Assembly: GCF_009911795.1 (NCBI RefSeq)
Contig: NZ_CP047898.1
Coordinates: 4,402,001 to 4,466,000, forward strand
Source of the DNA: Pseudarthrobacter psychrotolerans
Lineage (GTDB): Bacteria; Actinomycetota; Actinomycetes; Actinomycetales; Micrococcaceae
Direction of reading: 5' to 3'
DNA: 64,000 bases
In this document: positions 1 to 8,804 of the stretch, piece after piece
Layout: every line of letters starts with the position of its first letter
Position numbering within the stretch: the first letter of the stretch is position 1
The notes under the pieces: generated by a model
The model's input: only the letters and a program-made list of their open reading frames with translations
Told to the model about the DNA's origin: nothing
The model's database searches: none
Program-made: the position numbers and the translations under genes

Positions 1-1
1 C

Positions 2-1540
2 GTGGCCAACGCGTTGCCCACCATCATGTCCGATCTGCACGGCACCCAGACCGACTTCGCCTGGGTGATCACGGCCGCCCTGCTCGCCAACGCCGTCACC
101 ACCCCCATCTGGGGCAAGCTGTCCGACCTCTTCAACAAGAAGATCCTGGTCCAGCTGAGCATCGTTATCTTCGTGGCCGGCTCGGTCATGGCCGGACTCT
201 CCGAGACTATCCCGCTGCTGCTCACCGCACGCGTTATCCAAGGCGTGGCCATGGGTGGGCTCACCGCGCTGGCGCAGGCCATCATCGGCACCATGATCCC
301 GCCCCGGGACCGCGGCAAATACTCCGGCTACATGGGCGCCGTGATGGCGGTAGGCACTGCCGGCGGTCCGCTGCTGGGCGGATTCATCGTGGACAGCCCG
401 CTGGGCTGGCGCTGGACCTTCTTCGTCTGCGTGCCGCTCGCCGTCGTCGCCCTCATCCTGCTCCAGATAACCCTGAAAATCGAGCACATCAAGCGCCACG
501 TCAAGATCGACTGGCTTGGCTCCATCCTGCTGACCTCCGGGGTCAGCCTGCTCCTGATCTGGGTGTCCTTCGCCGGCAACCCCGCCTACTACGACTGGGT
601 TTCCTGGCAGTCGGCCGCCATGGTGGGCGGCGGCGTAGTGCTGCTGGCGCTGCTGGTGCTGGTGGAGTCCAAGGTGGAGCAGCCCATCATCCCGCTCAAG
701 ATCATCTCCGAACGCACCACCGCTCTGGCCATCATCGCTTCAGTGGCCGTGGGCATCGCAATGTTCGGTTCAACCACTTTCCTGGGCCAGTACTTCCAGG
801 TGGCCCGTGGCGCCACGCCTACCGAAGCCGGGCTCCTGACACTTCCGATGATCGCCGGCAACCTGACCGGCTCGGTCGTTTCCGGTCTGCTCATCAGCCG
901 CACCGGCAAGTGGAAGGGCTACCTGATCGGCGGGTCCATTCTCCTGATCGGCGGCCTCGGGCTGGCTGGCACCATGGACCACACCACCGAACTCTGGCAG
1001 GCCGGGATCTTCACGGCAATCCTGGGCTTGGGCCTCGGCATGCTGATGCAGAACCTGGTCCTGGCGGTGCAGAACACGGTCCGGGCGTCCGATATCGGTT
1101 CGGCCAGCGCGTCCGTGGCGTTCTTCCGTTCGGTGGGCGGCGCGATCGGTGTCTCCGTGCTCGGCGCCATCCTCAGCAGCCGGGTCAGCGAACTCGCCAC
1201 GCAGGGCCTGGCTGCGGCCGGCATCCCGGTGGAGGGCGGGTCGGCCGGGGCCAGCATGGACCTCGTTGACATGCCCGGACCGGTGCGCGAAATCATGCGC
1301 GCCGCCTATGGCGACGCCACCGCAGAGGTCTTCCTGATCTCCGCCGGCGTTGCGGTGATAGCCCTGGTCTCGGTCCTGTTCATCAAGGAACGCCCGCTGC
1401 GGCGCACCGTTGACATCCAGCCGGAGGCGCAGCCAGGGGCGGTGGCAGCGCCAGGGACAGGCGCCGGGGAAAGAACCGACGCCGAGGCAAACGCCGACGC
1501 TGAAAGCACGACGCCGGAACTCGCCTCCGCGAACCGCTGA
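2..1540 (+). CDS. DHA2-family MFS drug efflux transporter, 5' end outside the window
   Basis: This is a proton-driven multidrug exporter of the EmrB/QacA (14-helix DHA2) type in the cytoplasmic membrane. The visible protein starts inside the first-helix motif, since ANALPTIMSDL corresponds to the usual family pattern before motif A, so the first helix and the true start lie upstream of the window. Motif A (GKLSDLFNKK) is clear near residue 38. A chain of hydrophobic helices follows to about residue 465. The last 45 residues are an Ala/Glu-rich hydrophilic tail, probably cytoplasmic and disordered. A palindromic repeat follows the stop. Substrate cannot be predicted. Family assignment is firm. 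Confidence 0.9.
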   Translation: MANALPTIMSDLHGTQTDFAWVITAALLANAVTTPIWGKLSDLFNKKILVQLSIVIFVAGSVMAGLSETIPLLLTARVIQGVAMGGLTALAQAIIGTMIPPRDRGKYSGYMGAVMAVGTAGGPLLGGFIVDSPLGWRWTFFVCVPLAVVALILLQITLKIEHIKRHVKIDWLGSILLTSGVSLLLIWVSFAGNPAYYDWVSWQSAAMVGGGVVLLALLVLVESKVEQPIIPLKIISERTTALAIIASVAVGIAMFGSTTFLGQYFQVARGATPTEAGLLTLPMIAGNLTGSVVSGLLISRTGKWKGYLIGGSILLIGGLGLAGTMDHTTELWQAGIFTAILGLGLGMLMQNLVLAVQNTVRASDIGSASASVAFFRSVGGAIGVSVLGAILSSRVSELATQGLAAAGIPVEGGSAGASMDLVDMPGPVREIMRAAYGDATAEVFLISAGVAVIALVSVLFIKERPLRRTVDIQPEAQPGAVAAPGTGAGERTDAEANADAESTTPELASANR

Positions 1541-1599
1541 CCGACGGGCGACCACTGACCGAGGCGAGCCGCTGAAGTAAGCGCCAGCCGCTGACCTGA

Positions 1600-1656
1600 G
1601 CGCGAACGGACACTTGACGCCCCTGGGATCCAGGGGCTCAGGGGGTCCGTTCGCGC
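1600..1656. repeat. Nested palindrome carrying a dispersed repeat motif
   Basis: A perfect 12-bp outer inverted repeat (1600-1611 with 1645-1656, GCGCGAACGGAC and its complement) encloses an 8-bp inner hairpin (1619-1626 with 1630-1637). It lies just after the MFS gene and may terminate it. Read on the minus strand, the left arm contains TCAAGTGTCCGTTCGCGC, which recurs in near-identical form near 24.9 kb and 63.15 kb and partly near 6.15 kb. It is therefore likely a mobile or REP-like intergenic repeat and not a gene-specific terminator. Confidence 0.6.
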
Positions 1657-1826
1657 AGGTCGGTGGCCGGAAATCCTATGGGGGAGTACGCCGATCGGAT
1701 GATCTTTGCCGAAGATGTTTCGCCCGGGCAACGGATTTCGTAGAGTAGGTAGGCTGAGAAATGTCAGCCCCGTCTGTTACTACTTATCCTCATCATTTCG
1801 CGCTCTCTTCCTAAGGATTCACGGGC

Positions 1827-3560
1827 ATGCTCCTCACCCTCATACGGCGCTACTCCAAACCGTATATGCCGTATATCATCGCCGTCGTAGTGTTCCAGCT
1901 GGCGTCCACCATCGCAGCGCTTTACCTTCCCAGCCTCAACGCCCAGATCATCGACGAAGGCGTTTCCCGCGGGGACACGGACTTCATCTGGCGGACCGGG
2001 TCCGTGATGCTGCTGGTGGCCATTGTCCAGGTGGGCACCGCCATCGCCGGCGTCTACTACGGCTCCAAAACGGCCATGGCCGTGGGCCGCGACCTGCGCC
2101 GCGGGGTGTTCCGCAAGGTCACCAGTTTCTCCGCCAAGGACGTGAACACGTTCGGCGCCCCCACCCTCATCACCCGTGGCACCAACGACGTCCAGCAGGT
2201 CCAGATGCTGGTGCTGATGGGCTTGAACTTCATGGTGGCCACCCCCATCATGTGCATCGGCGGCATCATCATGGCCCTGCGCGAGGACATCAGCCTGTCC
2301 TGGCTGGTCTGGGTCTCCGTTCCCGTGCTGATCGTTGTGGTGGGCTACCTTGTGGTCCGGCTGATGCCCCTGTTCCGTTCCATGCAGAAGAAGATCGACC
2401 GCATTAACGCTGTCCTGCGCGAGCAGATCATCGGCATCCGGGTGGTCCGCGCCTTTGTCCGCGAACCCTATGAAACCGAACGGTTCGGCGTCGCCAACAA
2501 GGACCTGACCGATGTTTCGCTGAAGATCGGTGCGCTGTTTGTCCTGATGTTCCCGGCCATCGGCATGATCCTGCACCTGTCCACCGCCGCGGTGCTGTGG
2601 TTCGGCGGCCAGCGCGTGGACTCGGGCGACATGCAGGTGGGCTCCCTGACCGCATTCCTGCAGTACCTGTTGCAGATCCTCATGGCCGTCATGATGGGCA
2701 CGTTTATGGCCATGATGATCCCGCGTGCCTCGGTCTGCGCGGACCGCATCGGTGAAGTGCTCGACGTCGAACCCTCCATCCACGATCCCGAACATCCCGA
2801 GACTCCCGCCACGCTGGCCGGGGTAGTGGAGTACCGGAACGTCACCTTTGCCTACCCCGGCGCCGAGTCGCCGGTGCTGAGTAACATCACCTTCACCGCC
2901 AGGCCGGGCGAGACCGTTGCCATCATCGGTTCCACCGGCGCGGGCAAGAGTTCACTGTTGTCGCTGCTGCCGCGCCTCTACGACATCGCTGAGGGCGAAG
3001 TCCGTCTGGACGGCGTTTCCGTCAGCAACCTGGACCGGGCCGAGATCACCAAGCGCGTGGCCCTGGTCCCGCAGCGGCCGTACCTCTTCTCCGGCACCAT
3101 CGAGCACAACCTGCGCTTCGGCAAGACCGAAGCCACGGACCAGGAACTCTGGGACGCGCTGCAGATCGCCCAGGGTGGGGACTTTGTCCGCGAGAAGAAG
3201 AACGGACTGAACGCCCGCATCGCGCAGGGCGGCACCAACGTCTCCGGCGGCCAGCGGCAGCGGCTCTGCATCGCCCGCGCGTTGATCACCAAACCCAAGG
3301 TCTACCTCTTTGACGATTCGTTCTCGGCGCTGGACGTGGCAACCGACGCCAGGCTCCGCGCCGCTCTGAAACAGACCACCGCCGACGCCACCGTGATCAT
3401 CGTGGCCCAGCGGATCTCCACCATCACCGACGCAGACCAGATCCTGGTCCTGGACAAAGGCCGGATCGTGGACCGCGGAACGCATGAGGAACTCCTGGAA
3501 ACCTCGCCCACCTACCAGGAAATTGTTGAATCCCAGCTGAGCGTGGAGGAAATGGCATGA
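1827..3560 (+). CDS. ABC exporter half-transporter, subunit with degenerate ATP site
   Basis: This is a fused membrane-plus-ATPase half-exporter (ABC type I exporter family), 577 residues. About five to six helices precede the nucleotide-binding domain. Walker A is GSTGAGKS at 368-375, the signature SGGQRQR is near 473, and Walker B ends FDD at about 495-497, with Asp at the position of the catalytic Glu. The partner gene overlaps by 4 bases (ATGA) and carries the canonical Glu but a non-canonical signature. This reciprocal pattern is typical of heterodimeric exporters such as TM287/288 or BmrC/BmrD, with one degenerate and one working site. A drug or lipid export role is inferred; the substrate is unknown. 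Confidence 0.9.
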   Translation: MLLTLIRRYSKPYMPYIIAVVVFQLASTIAALYLPSLNAQIIDEGVSRGDTDFIWRTGSVMLLVAIVQVGTAIAGVYYGSKTAMAVGRDLRRGVFRKVTSFSAKDVNTFGAPTLITRGTNDVQQVQMLVLMGLNFMVATPIMCIGGIIMALREDISLSWLVWVSVPVLIVVVGYLVVRLMPLFRSMQKKIDRINAVLREQIIGIRVVRAFVREPYETERFGVANKDLTDVSLKIGALFVLMFPAIGMILHLSTAAVLWFGGQRVDSGDMQVGSLTAFLQYLLQILMAVMMGTFMAMMIPRASVCADRIGEVLDVEPSIHDPEHPETPATLAGVVEYRNVTFAYPGAESPVLSNITFTARPGETVAIIGSTGAGKSSLLSLLPRLYDIAEGEVRLDGVSVSNLDRAEITKRVALVPQRPYLFSGTIEHNLRFGKTEATDQELWDALQIAQGGDFVREKKNGLNARIAQGGTNVSGGQRQRLCIARALITKPKVYLFDDSFSALDVATDARLRAALKQTTADATVIIVAQRISTITDADQILVLDKGRIVDRGTHEELLETSPTYQEIVESQLSVEEMA

Positions 3561-5638
3561 GCGCCGCCAAGAAGGACTCGACAGGCTCGACGACCGTAAC
3601 AGGCTCGACCACCGAAACGAACCCGGATTCCACCACCCCCGAAGACCTCCTGGAGGACGACGAGTTCTTCGAGGAGGAATTCAAACCTTCCGAGGCCGAC
3701 GGCGATATGTTCGGCGGCATGCCCGCCAAAAAGGCCGAGCACTTCTGGCCCTCGGCGAAGCGCCTAATGGGGCTCCTGAAACCTGAAGCCATGGGCATCT
3801 ACGCCGTGGTGGCCCTGGTGGTGGTCTCGGTGGTCCTGAACGTCATCGCCCCCAAGATCCTGGGCCAGGCCATGGACGTCATCTTCGGCGGCGTGGTTGG
3901 CAAGCAACTGCCCTCGGGCGCCAGCAAGGACCAGTTCGTTGAAGGCCTGCGCCAGCAGGGGCAGGACAACTTCGCCGACATGGTGTCCCGGATGGAGCTT
4001 GTTCCCGGCACCGGGATCAACTTCCAGAAACTCTCAGTCCTGATCGCCATCGTGCTGCTGATGTACTTTGTGGCCAACATCTTCCTCTGGCTGCAGGGCT
4101 ACGTGCTGAACCGCATCGTTATGAAGGTGATCCGCAGGCTCCGGGACGACACCGAGAAGAAGCTGAACCGGCTCCCGCTGAACTACTTCGACACCCGCCA
4201 GCGCGGCGACGTTCTCTCCCGGGTAACGAACGACGTCGACAACGTCCAGCAGGCGCTGCAGCAGGCCTTCGCGCAGCTGATCAGCTCCCTGCTGACCGTG
4301 ATCGGCATCGTCATCATGATGTTCATCGTCTCCTGGCAGCTCGCTCTGATCGCCCTCGTCGCACTGCCGCTGTCCGGCATGGCTGCCGGCCTGATCGGCT
4401 CGCGCAGCCAGAAGCTCTTTGCCGCCCAGTGGAAGAACACGGGCGAGCTGAACGGCCAGATCGAGGAATCCTTCTCCGGGCACGACCTTGTGCGGGTCTT
4501 CGGCCGTGACGCTGACATGCTGCAACGCTTCGAAGAGCGGAACGAGGCCCTCTACAGGGCCAGCTTCGGAGCCCAGTTCGTCTCCGGCATGATCTTCCCG
4601 GTCATGCAGTTCGTTTCCTACCTCAGCTATGTGGGCATCGCCGTTGTGGGTGGCCTCCGGGTGGCGTCAGGCTCGATGTCCCTGGGCGACGCCACGGCGT
4701 TCATCCAGTACTCGCGCGAGTTCACGCAGCCGCTGGGCCAGATGGCCGGCATGGCCAACATGCTGCAGTCCGGTGTTGCGTCCTCGGAGCGGGTGTTCGA
4801 ATTCCTCGACGCCGATGAGCAGGACTCCGAGACGGCCACCGAGCACTTGCCGGCCAAGACCGACGGGCATGTGGAGTTCAAGGACGTCACGTTCAGCTAC
4901 ACCGAGGACAAACCGCTGATCGAAAACCTGTCCTTCACGGCAGAGCCCGGGCACACCGTGGCAATTGTCGGTCCCACGGGGGCCGGCAAAACCACGCTGG
5001 TGAACCTGGTGATGCGCTTCTACGAGCTCATTTCAGGGTCCATCACCTTGGACGGCGTGGATGTCACGCACCTGAGCCGGGCCGAGCTGCGGTCCAAGGT
5101 GGGCATGGTGCTCCAGGATGCGTGGCTGTTTGGCGGGTCCATTTACGACAACATCCGGTACGGCAACCTGGACGCCACCGAGGAGCAGGTCATGGCAGCC
5201 GCCAAGGCCACTTTCGTGGACCGCTTTGTGCGCGCCCTTCCGGATGGCTACGACACCGTGATCGATGAGGAAGGCAATAACGTCAGCGCCGGTGAGAAGC
5301 AGCTGATCACCATCGCCCGGGCATTCGTGGCCAACCCGTCGCTCCTCATCCTGGACGAGGCAACCAGCTCTGTGGACACCCGCACCGAGCTGCTGGTCCA
5401 GAAGGCCATGGCGGCGCTGCGGACGGACCGGACCAGCTTTGTGATCGCGCACCGGCTCTCCACGATCCGCGACGCCGACACCATCCTGGTGATGGAGAAC
5501 GGCAAGATTGTGGAGCAGGGCAACCACAAGGCGCTGCTGGCGGCGGAAGGTGCTTACTACCGGCTGTACATGTCACAGTTCGCCGGTTCCGACGTTGAGG
5601 AAACCGTTGTGGACGATTCGACGGCGGTCCACAGCTGA
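3557..5638 (+). CDS. ABC exporter half-transporter, subunit with consensus ATPase
   Basis: This is the second half of the heterodimeric exporter, 693 residues. It starts with an acidic, probably disordered extension of about 55 residues (clusters such as EDDEFFEEEF) before the membrane domain. The nucleotide-binding domain has Walker A GPTGAGKT at 472-479, an altered signature SAGEKQ near 577, and a canonical Walker B ILDE ending at Glu601. It should therefore supply the hydrolysing Glu, while the partner supplies the intact SGGQ signature. It is translationally coupled to the upstream gene through ATGA. The 693-residue length exceeds the usual 580-620 because of the acidic tail and an extracellular insertion between the first two helices. 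Confidence 0.9.
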   Translation: MSAAKKDSTGSTTVTGSTTETNPDSTTPEDLLEDDEFFEEEFKPSEADGDMFGGMPAKKAEHFWPSAKRLMGLLKPEAMGIYAVVALVVVSVVLNVIAPKILGQAMDVIFGGVVGKQLPSGASKDQFVEGLRQQGQDNFADMVSRMELVPGTGINFQKLSVLIAIVLLMYFVANIFLWLQGYVLNRIVMKVIRRLRDDTEKKLNRLPLNYFDTRQRGDVLSRVTNDVDNVQQALQQAFAQLISSLLTVIGIVIMMFIVSWQLALIALVALPLSGMAAGLIGSRSQKLFAAQWKNTGELNGQIEESFSGHDLVRVFGRDADMLQRFEERNEALYRASFGAQFVSGMIFPVMQFVSYLSYVGIAVVGGLRVASGSMSLGDATAFIQYSREFTQPLGQMAGMANMLQSGVASSERVFEFLDADEQDSETATEHLPAKTDGHVEFKDVTFSYTEDKPLIENLSFTAEPGHTVAIVGPTGAGKTTLVNLVMRFYELISGSITLDGVDVTHLSRAELRSKVGMVLQDAWLFGGSIYDNIRYGNLDATEEQVMAAAKATFVDRFVRALPDGYDTVIDEEGNNVSAGEKQLITIARAFVANPSLLILDEATSSVDTRTELLVQKAMAALRTDRTSFVIAHRLSTIRDADTILVMENGKIVEQGNHKALLAAEGAYYRLYMSQFAGSDVEETVVDDSTAVHS

Positions 5639-5685
5639 GCGCGCTGGAACCAGGACCCGCCCGGCGCATCGAGGTCCTGGTCCCG

Positions 5686-6102
5686 ATGCGCTGGGGCGAC
5701 ATGGACGCCTACGGGCACATCAACAACGTCCAGATTGTCCGGATGCTCGAGGAGGCCCGGATTTCAGCGTTCGGGCCTCCCCGGGGTACCGGCCTGCCGG
5801 GCATCGAGCCGGAAGTGTCGCTCTTCAACGACGTTCCGGAGGGGACCCTTGCGCTGGTGGTGGACCACAAGATCCGCTACGTCAGGACGTTGGAATACCG
5901 CAACGTCCCGGCCGTGGTCCAGGTGTGGATCGGCGCGGTGAAGGGCGCCAGTTTCGACATCCACTATGTGGTGCAGGACCCGGTCACCCGGGAGGACTGC
6001 GTCCGCGCCAGCAGCCATCTGGCGTTTGTGGACGAAGCCTCCGGCCGCGTCCTGCGCCTGACGCCGGAGCAGAAGGAGCGGCTTGCGCCGTTTACGTTCT
6101 GA
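5686..6102 (+). CDS. Hotdog-fold acyl-CoA thioesterase family protein
   Basis: The protein has the 4-hydroxybenzoyl-CoA thioesterase/YbgC signature RWGDMDAYGHINNVQ, with the catalytic Asp-containing loop at its N-terminus. Such enzymes hydrolyse acyl-CoA thioesters in the cytoplasm. The first ATG falls inside the first conserved strand, and the frame stays open upstream to a stop at about 5596 with recognisable family-like sequence (IEVLVP) but no ATG, GTG or TTG. The real start may be a CTG at 5635, which overlaps the stop of the ABC gene, or at 5644. Close coupling to the exporter is clear; a functional link is not. Confidence 0.85.
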   Translation: MRWGDMDAYGHINNVQIVRMLEEARISAFGPPRGTGLPGIEPEVSLFNDVPEGTLALVVDHKIRYVRTLEYRNVPAVVQVWIGAVKGASFDIHYVVQDPVTREDCVRASSHLAFVDEASGRVLRLTPEQKERLAPFTF

Positions 6103-6109
6103 GCGCAAT

Positions 6110-6157
6110 CGATTTGAACCGGACCCGATTTGAACCGTACCCGATTTGAACCGTGTC
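6110..6157 (+). repeat. Three tandem copies of a 16-bp unit
   Basis: Units at 6110-6125, 6126-6141 and 6142-6157 share CGATTTGAACCG and differ only in the last few bases. They lie immediately after the thioesterase stop and before a terminator-like hairpin. No coding role is apparent. The third unit runs into TGTCCGTTCG, the core of the dispersed repeat seen elsewhere in the window. Confidence 0.75.
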
Positions 6158-6161
6158 CGTT

Positions 6162-6190
6162 CGTGCCTGCGCACCCGTTGCGCAGGCACG
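6162..6190 (+). terminator. Hairpin terminator after the exporter/thioesterase operon
   Basis: A perfect 11-bp stem (6162-6172 with 6180-6190, CGTGCCTGCGC and its complement) closes a 7-base loop. There is no U-tract, as is common for actinobacterial hairpin terminators. It separates the thioesterase gene from the next gene on the same strand. Confidence 0.6.
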
Positions 6191-6233
6191 GCGAACACCG
6201 GAAACTGTTGAATATCCACTAAGGAGCGTTGAC

Positions 6234-6485
6234 ATGGCCAAGAAGACCAAAAAGACCTGGAAAGAAATGCCACCGGCGGCACGGGTGGGATTTGTCGTCG
6301 TCGGAATCGCACAGGTGTCGCTGATGCTGGCCGCCCAGTGGGACATTTCCAAGCGTCCGGCTGACCAGATTAACGGGCCAAAAGCGGCCTGGCGCGTGGC
6401 CGCCCTGATCAATTTCATCGGGCCGATGGGCTACTTCATTCTGGGACGCAAGCGGCCCGGAGCCGGGGCCGGAGCCGTCAAATAG
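6234..6485 (+). CDS. Small two-helix membrane protein (PLDc_N-like)
   Basis: This 83-residue protein has a Lys-rich N-terminus (MAKKTKKTWKEM) and two hydrophobic segments, about 16-36 and 55-71. It ends in a Gly/Ala-rich tail. The second helix plus GRKRP resembles the PLDc_N small membrane family (FIGPMGYFILGRKR). The start is chosen at 6234 because an AAGGAG ribosome site sits 8 bases upstream; the open frame reaches further but lacks such a site. The function is unknown. Confidence 0.75.
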   Translation: MAKKTKKTWKEMPPAARVGFVVVGIAQVSLMLAAQWDISKRPADQINGPKAAWRVAALINFIGPMGYFILGRKRPGAGAGAVK

Positions 6486-6557
6486 CAACCCCCGCCGACC
6501 TACACCAATCAGGGACTTCGGAGCAGGCACCCAGCTTGAGCCTGTAAATTTGAACCC

Positions 6558-8804
6558 ATGACCCCAAATCCCAAGACTGCCATGCACCGCGCCCTCGGTG
6601 TCTCAAAGGAGATCGAGGACGCGGCCTGGTTTGTGCTGGGACCGGGCTTGCAGGGCAAGCCGTCGGCCCTGGACGGGATAACCCTGACGTGGACAGCGGA
6701 GGCTGCTGCCGAGCTGCTGGAACGCCTGGACCGGGGAGCCGCGGACTCCAAGGCGCCCATGATGACCAACCTCCGGCAGAACCTCGAAGACGCCTCCCGG
6801 GAGGCCAAGCAGTTGGCCGTGGAGCTGCTCTTCCTGCAGTCGCTGCCGTTGGCCCACGAGGTCAAGTCGCTGAAGGTTAAGCGCGCCCGTGTGGCCGAGG
6901 CCGCGTCGTGGCTGGAGACACCCCCGGAGACGCCGCTGGAGCTGCCCGAGGAACTCTACAAGGGCATGACGGACCACGGCGTGATCAGGGACCGCACGGC
7001 CGAATTCAACTGGACCATCTGGGACCACCTCAAATGGCTCTGCCGGTTTGTGCAGCATGTGGACCAGCAGATTCCGGCCGCCATCGCCAAGGCGCTGAAG
7101 GACCCGCTCAATTTCCACGAGCTGGCCGCGGGCACCCCGGCGGACCAGCCCGCCATCCGCCGCAGCATCGAATACCTTGCCTGGCCCAGCTACTTCGAAC
7201 CCGTTGTGGCGGACGTGGAACGGCAGGAAATCCGGGACGCCTTCGCCTCTCTGGTGGGCGGGGCCAAGGGCGACAGCGACGAAGACATCACCGCGGACAT
7301 CCACCGCATCCGCCTGCACCTGGATGAACAGGCCGGCCAGCGCATCGATTGGTACGCCCGCCAGCTGGTCAGCCAGTGGCGCAAAGTCGGGGACCCCGGG
7401 CGCCGCGCGTGGCTGCTGCGTACCCACAGCGACAACGCCGAGCTCCTCACCGCGTGGCAGGACGAGGAGAAGGTGACGCTCGACGTCGAACATCTCCGCC
7501 ACCTGGACCCCGGCGTGACTGCTGGGCTGGTGCAGCACGCGGTGGACGAGGACTACAAACACCTGGGCTACGTGGAGCGGGAGGACACCAAAACGGCGGT
7601 GTTCGCCTTCCTCACCGTCATGAAGCCCGGCGACCTGGTCCTGTACCAGCACGACGGCACCGTGCGGCTGGGCGTGGTGCTGGGCGAGCCCGAGCACAAC
7701 GACGACAACCGCCGCCTCCGGCGCAAGGTGCGCTGGCTGGACGACGACGGCCACGCCACCGCCGACCTGCCCCGTCACGTCCAGCGACAGCTGGCCACCT
7801 CGGGGATCGTTGTTGACGTCACCAAAGTGGTGCAGGCGCTGCAGGCGCTCGTGCCGGCCGAGGCGGAACCGGAGGACGACGACGCCGCCGCACCTGCCGC
7901 CGTCGTGCCCCCTGTGCAGGAGGGCTTCCGCCCGCTGAGCCGCGACTTCGCGGATTCGCTGCACATGGACCTGGAGCCGCTGCAGGAAATCGCGGAACTG
8001 CTGGAGGAGAACCGCCAGCTGGTCCTGTACGGGCCGCCCGGGACGGGTAAGACGTACCTGGCCAAGCACCTCGCGGCGGAGCTGGCCCAGGACAGCACGG
8101 ACGAGCGGGTGAAGCTGGTGCAGTTCCACCCGTCGTACGCGTATGAGGACTTTTTCGAGGGCTACCGGCCGGACAAAACGGACGAGGGCCAGGTGTCCTT
8201 CAAACTCGTGGCGGGACCGCTGCGCCGGCTGGCCGAGGAAGCCGCCAAACCCGGGAACGAAAAGAAGCCCTATTTCCTGATCATTGACGAGATGAACCGC
8301 GCCAACCTGGCCAAGGTGTTCGGCGAACTGTACTTCCTGCTGGAATACCGTGACGACCGGATCTACCTGCAATACAGCCCCAACGAGCCGTTCACGCTGC
8401 CCGACAACCTGTACATCATCGGCACCATGAACACCGCGGACCGGTCCATCGCGATGATGGATGCCGCCATCCGCCGCCGGTTCGCGTTCATCGAGTTGCA
8501 CCCGCAGACGGAGCCGGTGAAGGGGTCGCTGCTGAGGTTCCTGCAGGCGCGGGACCTGGACACCACGCCGGCGCTGCTGCTTGATGCGCTCAACGCCGCT
8601 ATTGACGAGTGGGACCGGGACCTGATGATCGGCCCGTCGTACTTTATGAAGACGGCCGCGCAGACGCCGACCGGGCTGCGCCGGATCTGGAAATACGAAC
8701 TGATGCCGCTGCTGGAAGAGCATTACCACGGCCAGCTGACCCGGGCTCAGCTGGAGGAGCGGTTCGGGCTGGAGCAGCTGCTGGGACGCCTTGTTACCAG
8801 CTAA
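6558..8804 (+). CDS. McrB-like AAA+ GTPase/ATPase of a McrBC-type restriction system
   Basis: This is the motor of a modification-dependent (type IV) restriction system: it should bind modified DNA through its N-terminal part and drive translocation with its AAA+ part, together with McrC. The 748-residue protein has an unassigned N-terminal region, a possible EVE/PUA-like segment near 350-385 (KPGDLVLYQHDG), and a McrB-type AAA+ domain. Walker A is GPPGTGKT (492-499), Walker B IIDEMNR (575-581), and the McrB nucleotide-selectivity motif MNTADRS is near 624. The McrC-like gene overlaps its 3' end. Modified-base specificity cannot be deduced. AAA+ identity is certain; the EVE-like call is tentative. 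Confidence 0.88.
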   Translation: MTPNPKTAMHRALGVSKEIEDAAWFVLGPGLQGKPSALDGITLTWTAEAAAELLERLDRGAADSKAPMMTNLRQNLEDASREAKQLAVELLFLQSLPLAHEVKSLKVKRARVAEAASWLETPPETPLELPEELYKGMTDHGVIRDRTAEFNWTIWDHLKWLCRFVQHVDQQIPAAIAKALKDPLNFHELAAGTPADQPAIRRSIEYLAWPSYFEPVVADVERQEIRDAFASLVGGAKGDSDEDITADIHRIRLHLDEQAGQRIDWYARQLVSQWRKVGDPGRRAWLLRTHSDNAELLTAWQDEEKVTLDVEHLRHLDPGVTAGLVQHAVDEDYKHLGYVEREDTKTAVFAFLTVMKPGDLVLYQHDGTVRLGVVLGEPEHNDDNRRLRRKVRWLDDDGHATADLPRHVQRQLATSGIVVDVTKVVQALQALVPAEAEPEDDDAAAPAAVVPPVQEGFRPLSRDFADSLHMDLEPLQEIAELLEENRQLVLYGPPGTGKTYLAKHLAAELAQDSTDERVKLVQFHPSYAYEDFFEGYRPDKTDEGQVSFKLVAGPLRRLAEEAAKPGNEKKPYFLIIDEMNRANLAKVFGELYFLLEYRDDRIYLQYSPNEPFTLPDNLYIIGTMNTADRSIAMMDAAIRRRFAFIELHPQTEPVKGSLLRFLQARDLDTTPALLLDALNAAIDEWDRDLMIGPSYFMKTAAQTPTGLRRIWKYELMPLLEEHYHGQLTRAQLEERFGLEQLLGRLVTS

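Noticed and set aside
770..1555. Long minus-strand open frame antisense to the MFS gene
   Set aside because: It is a frame shadow typical of GC-rich DNA; the translation has no family motif and the plus-strand gene is certain.
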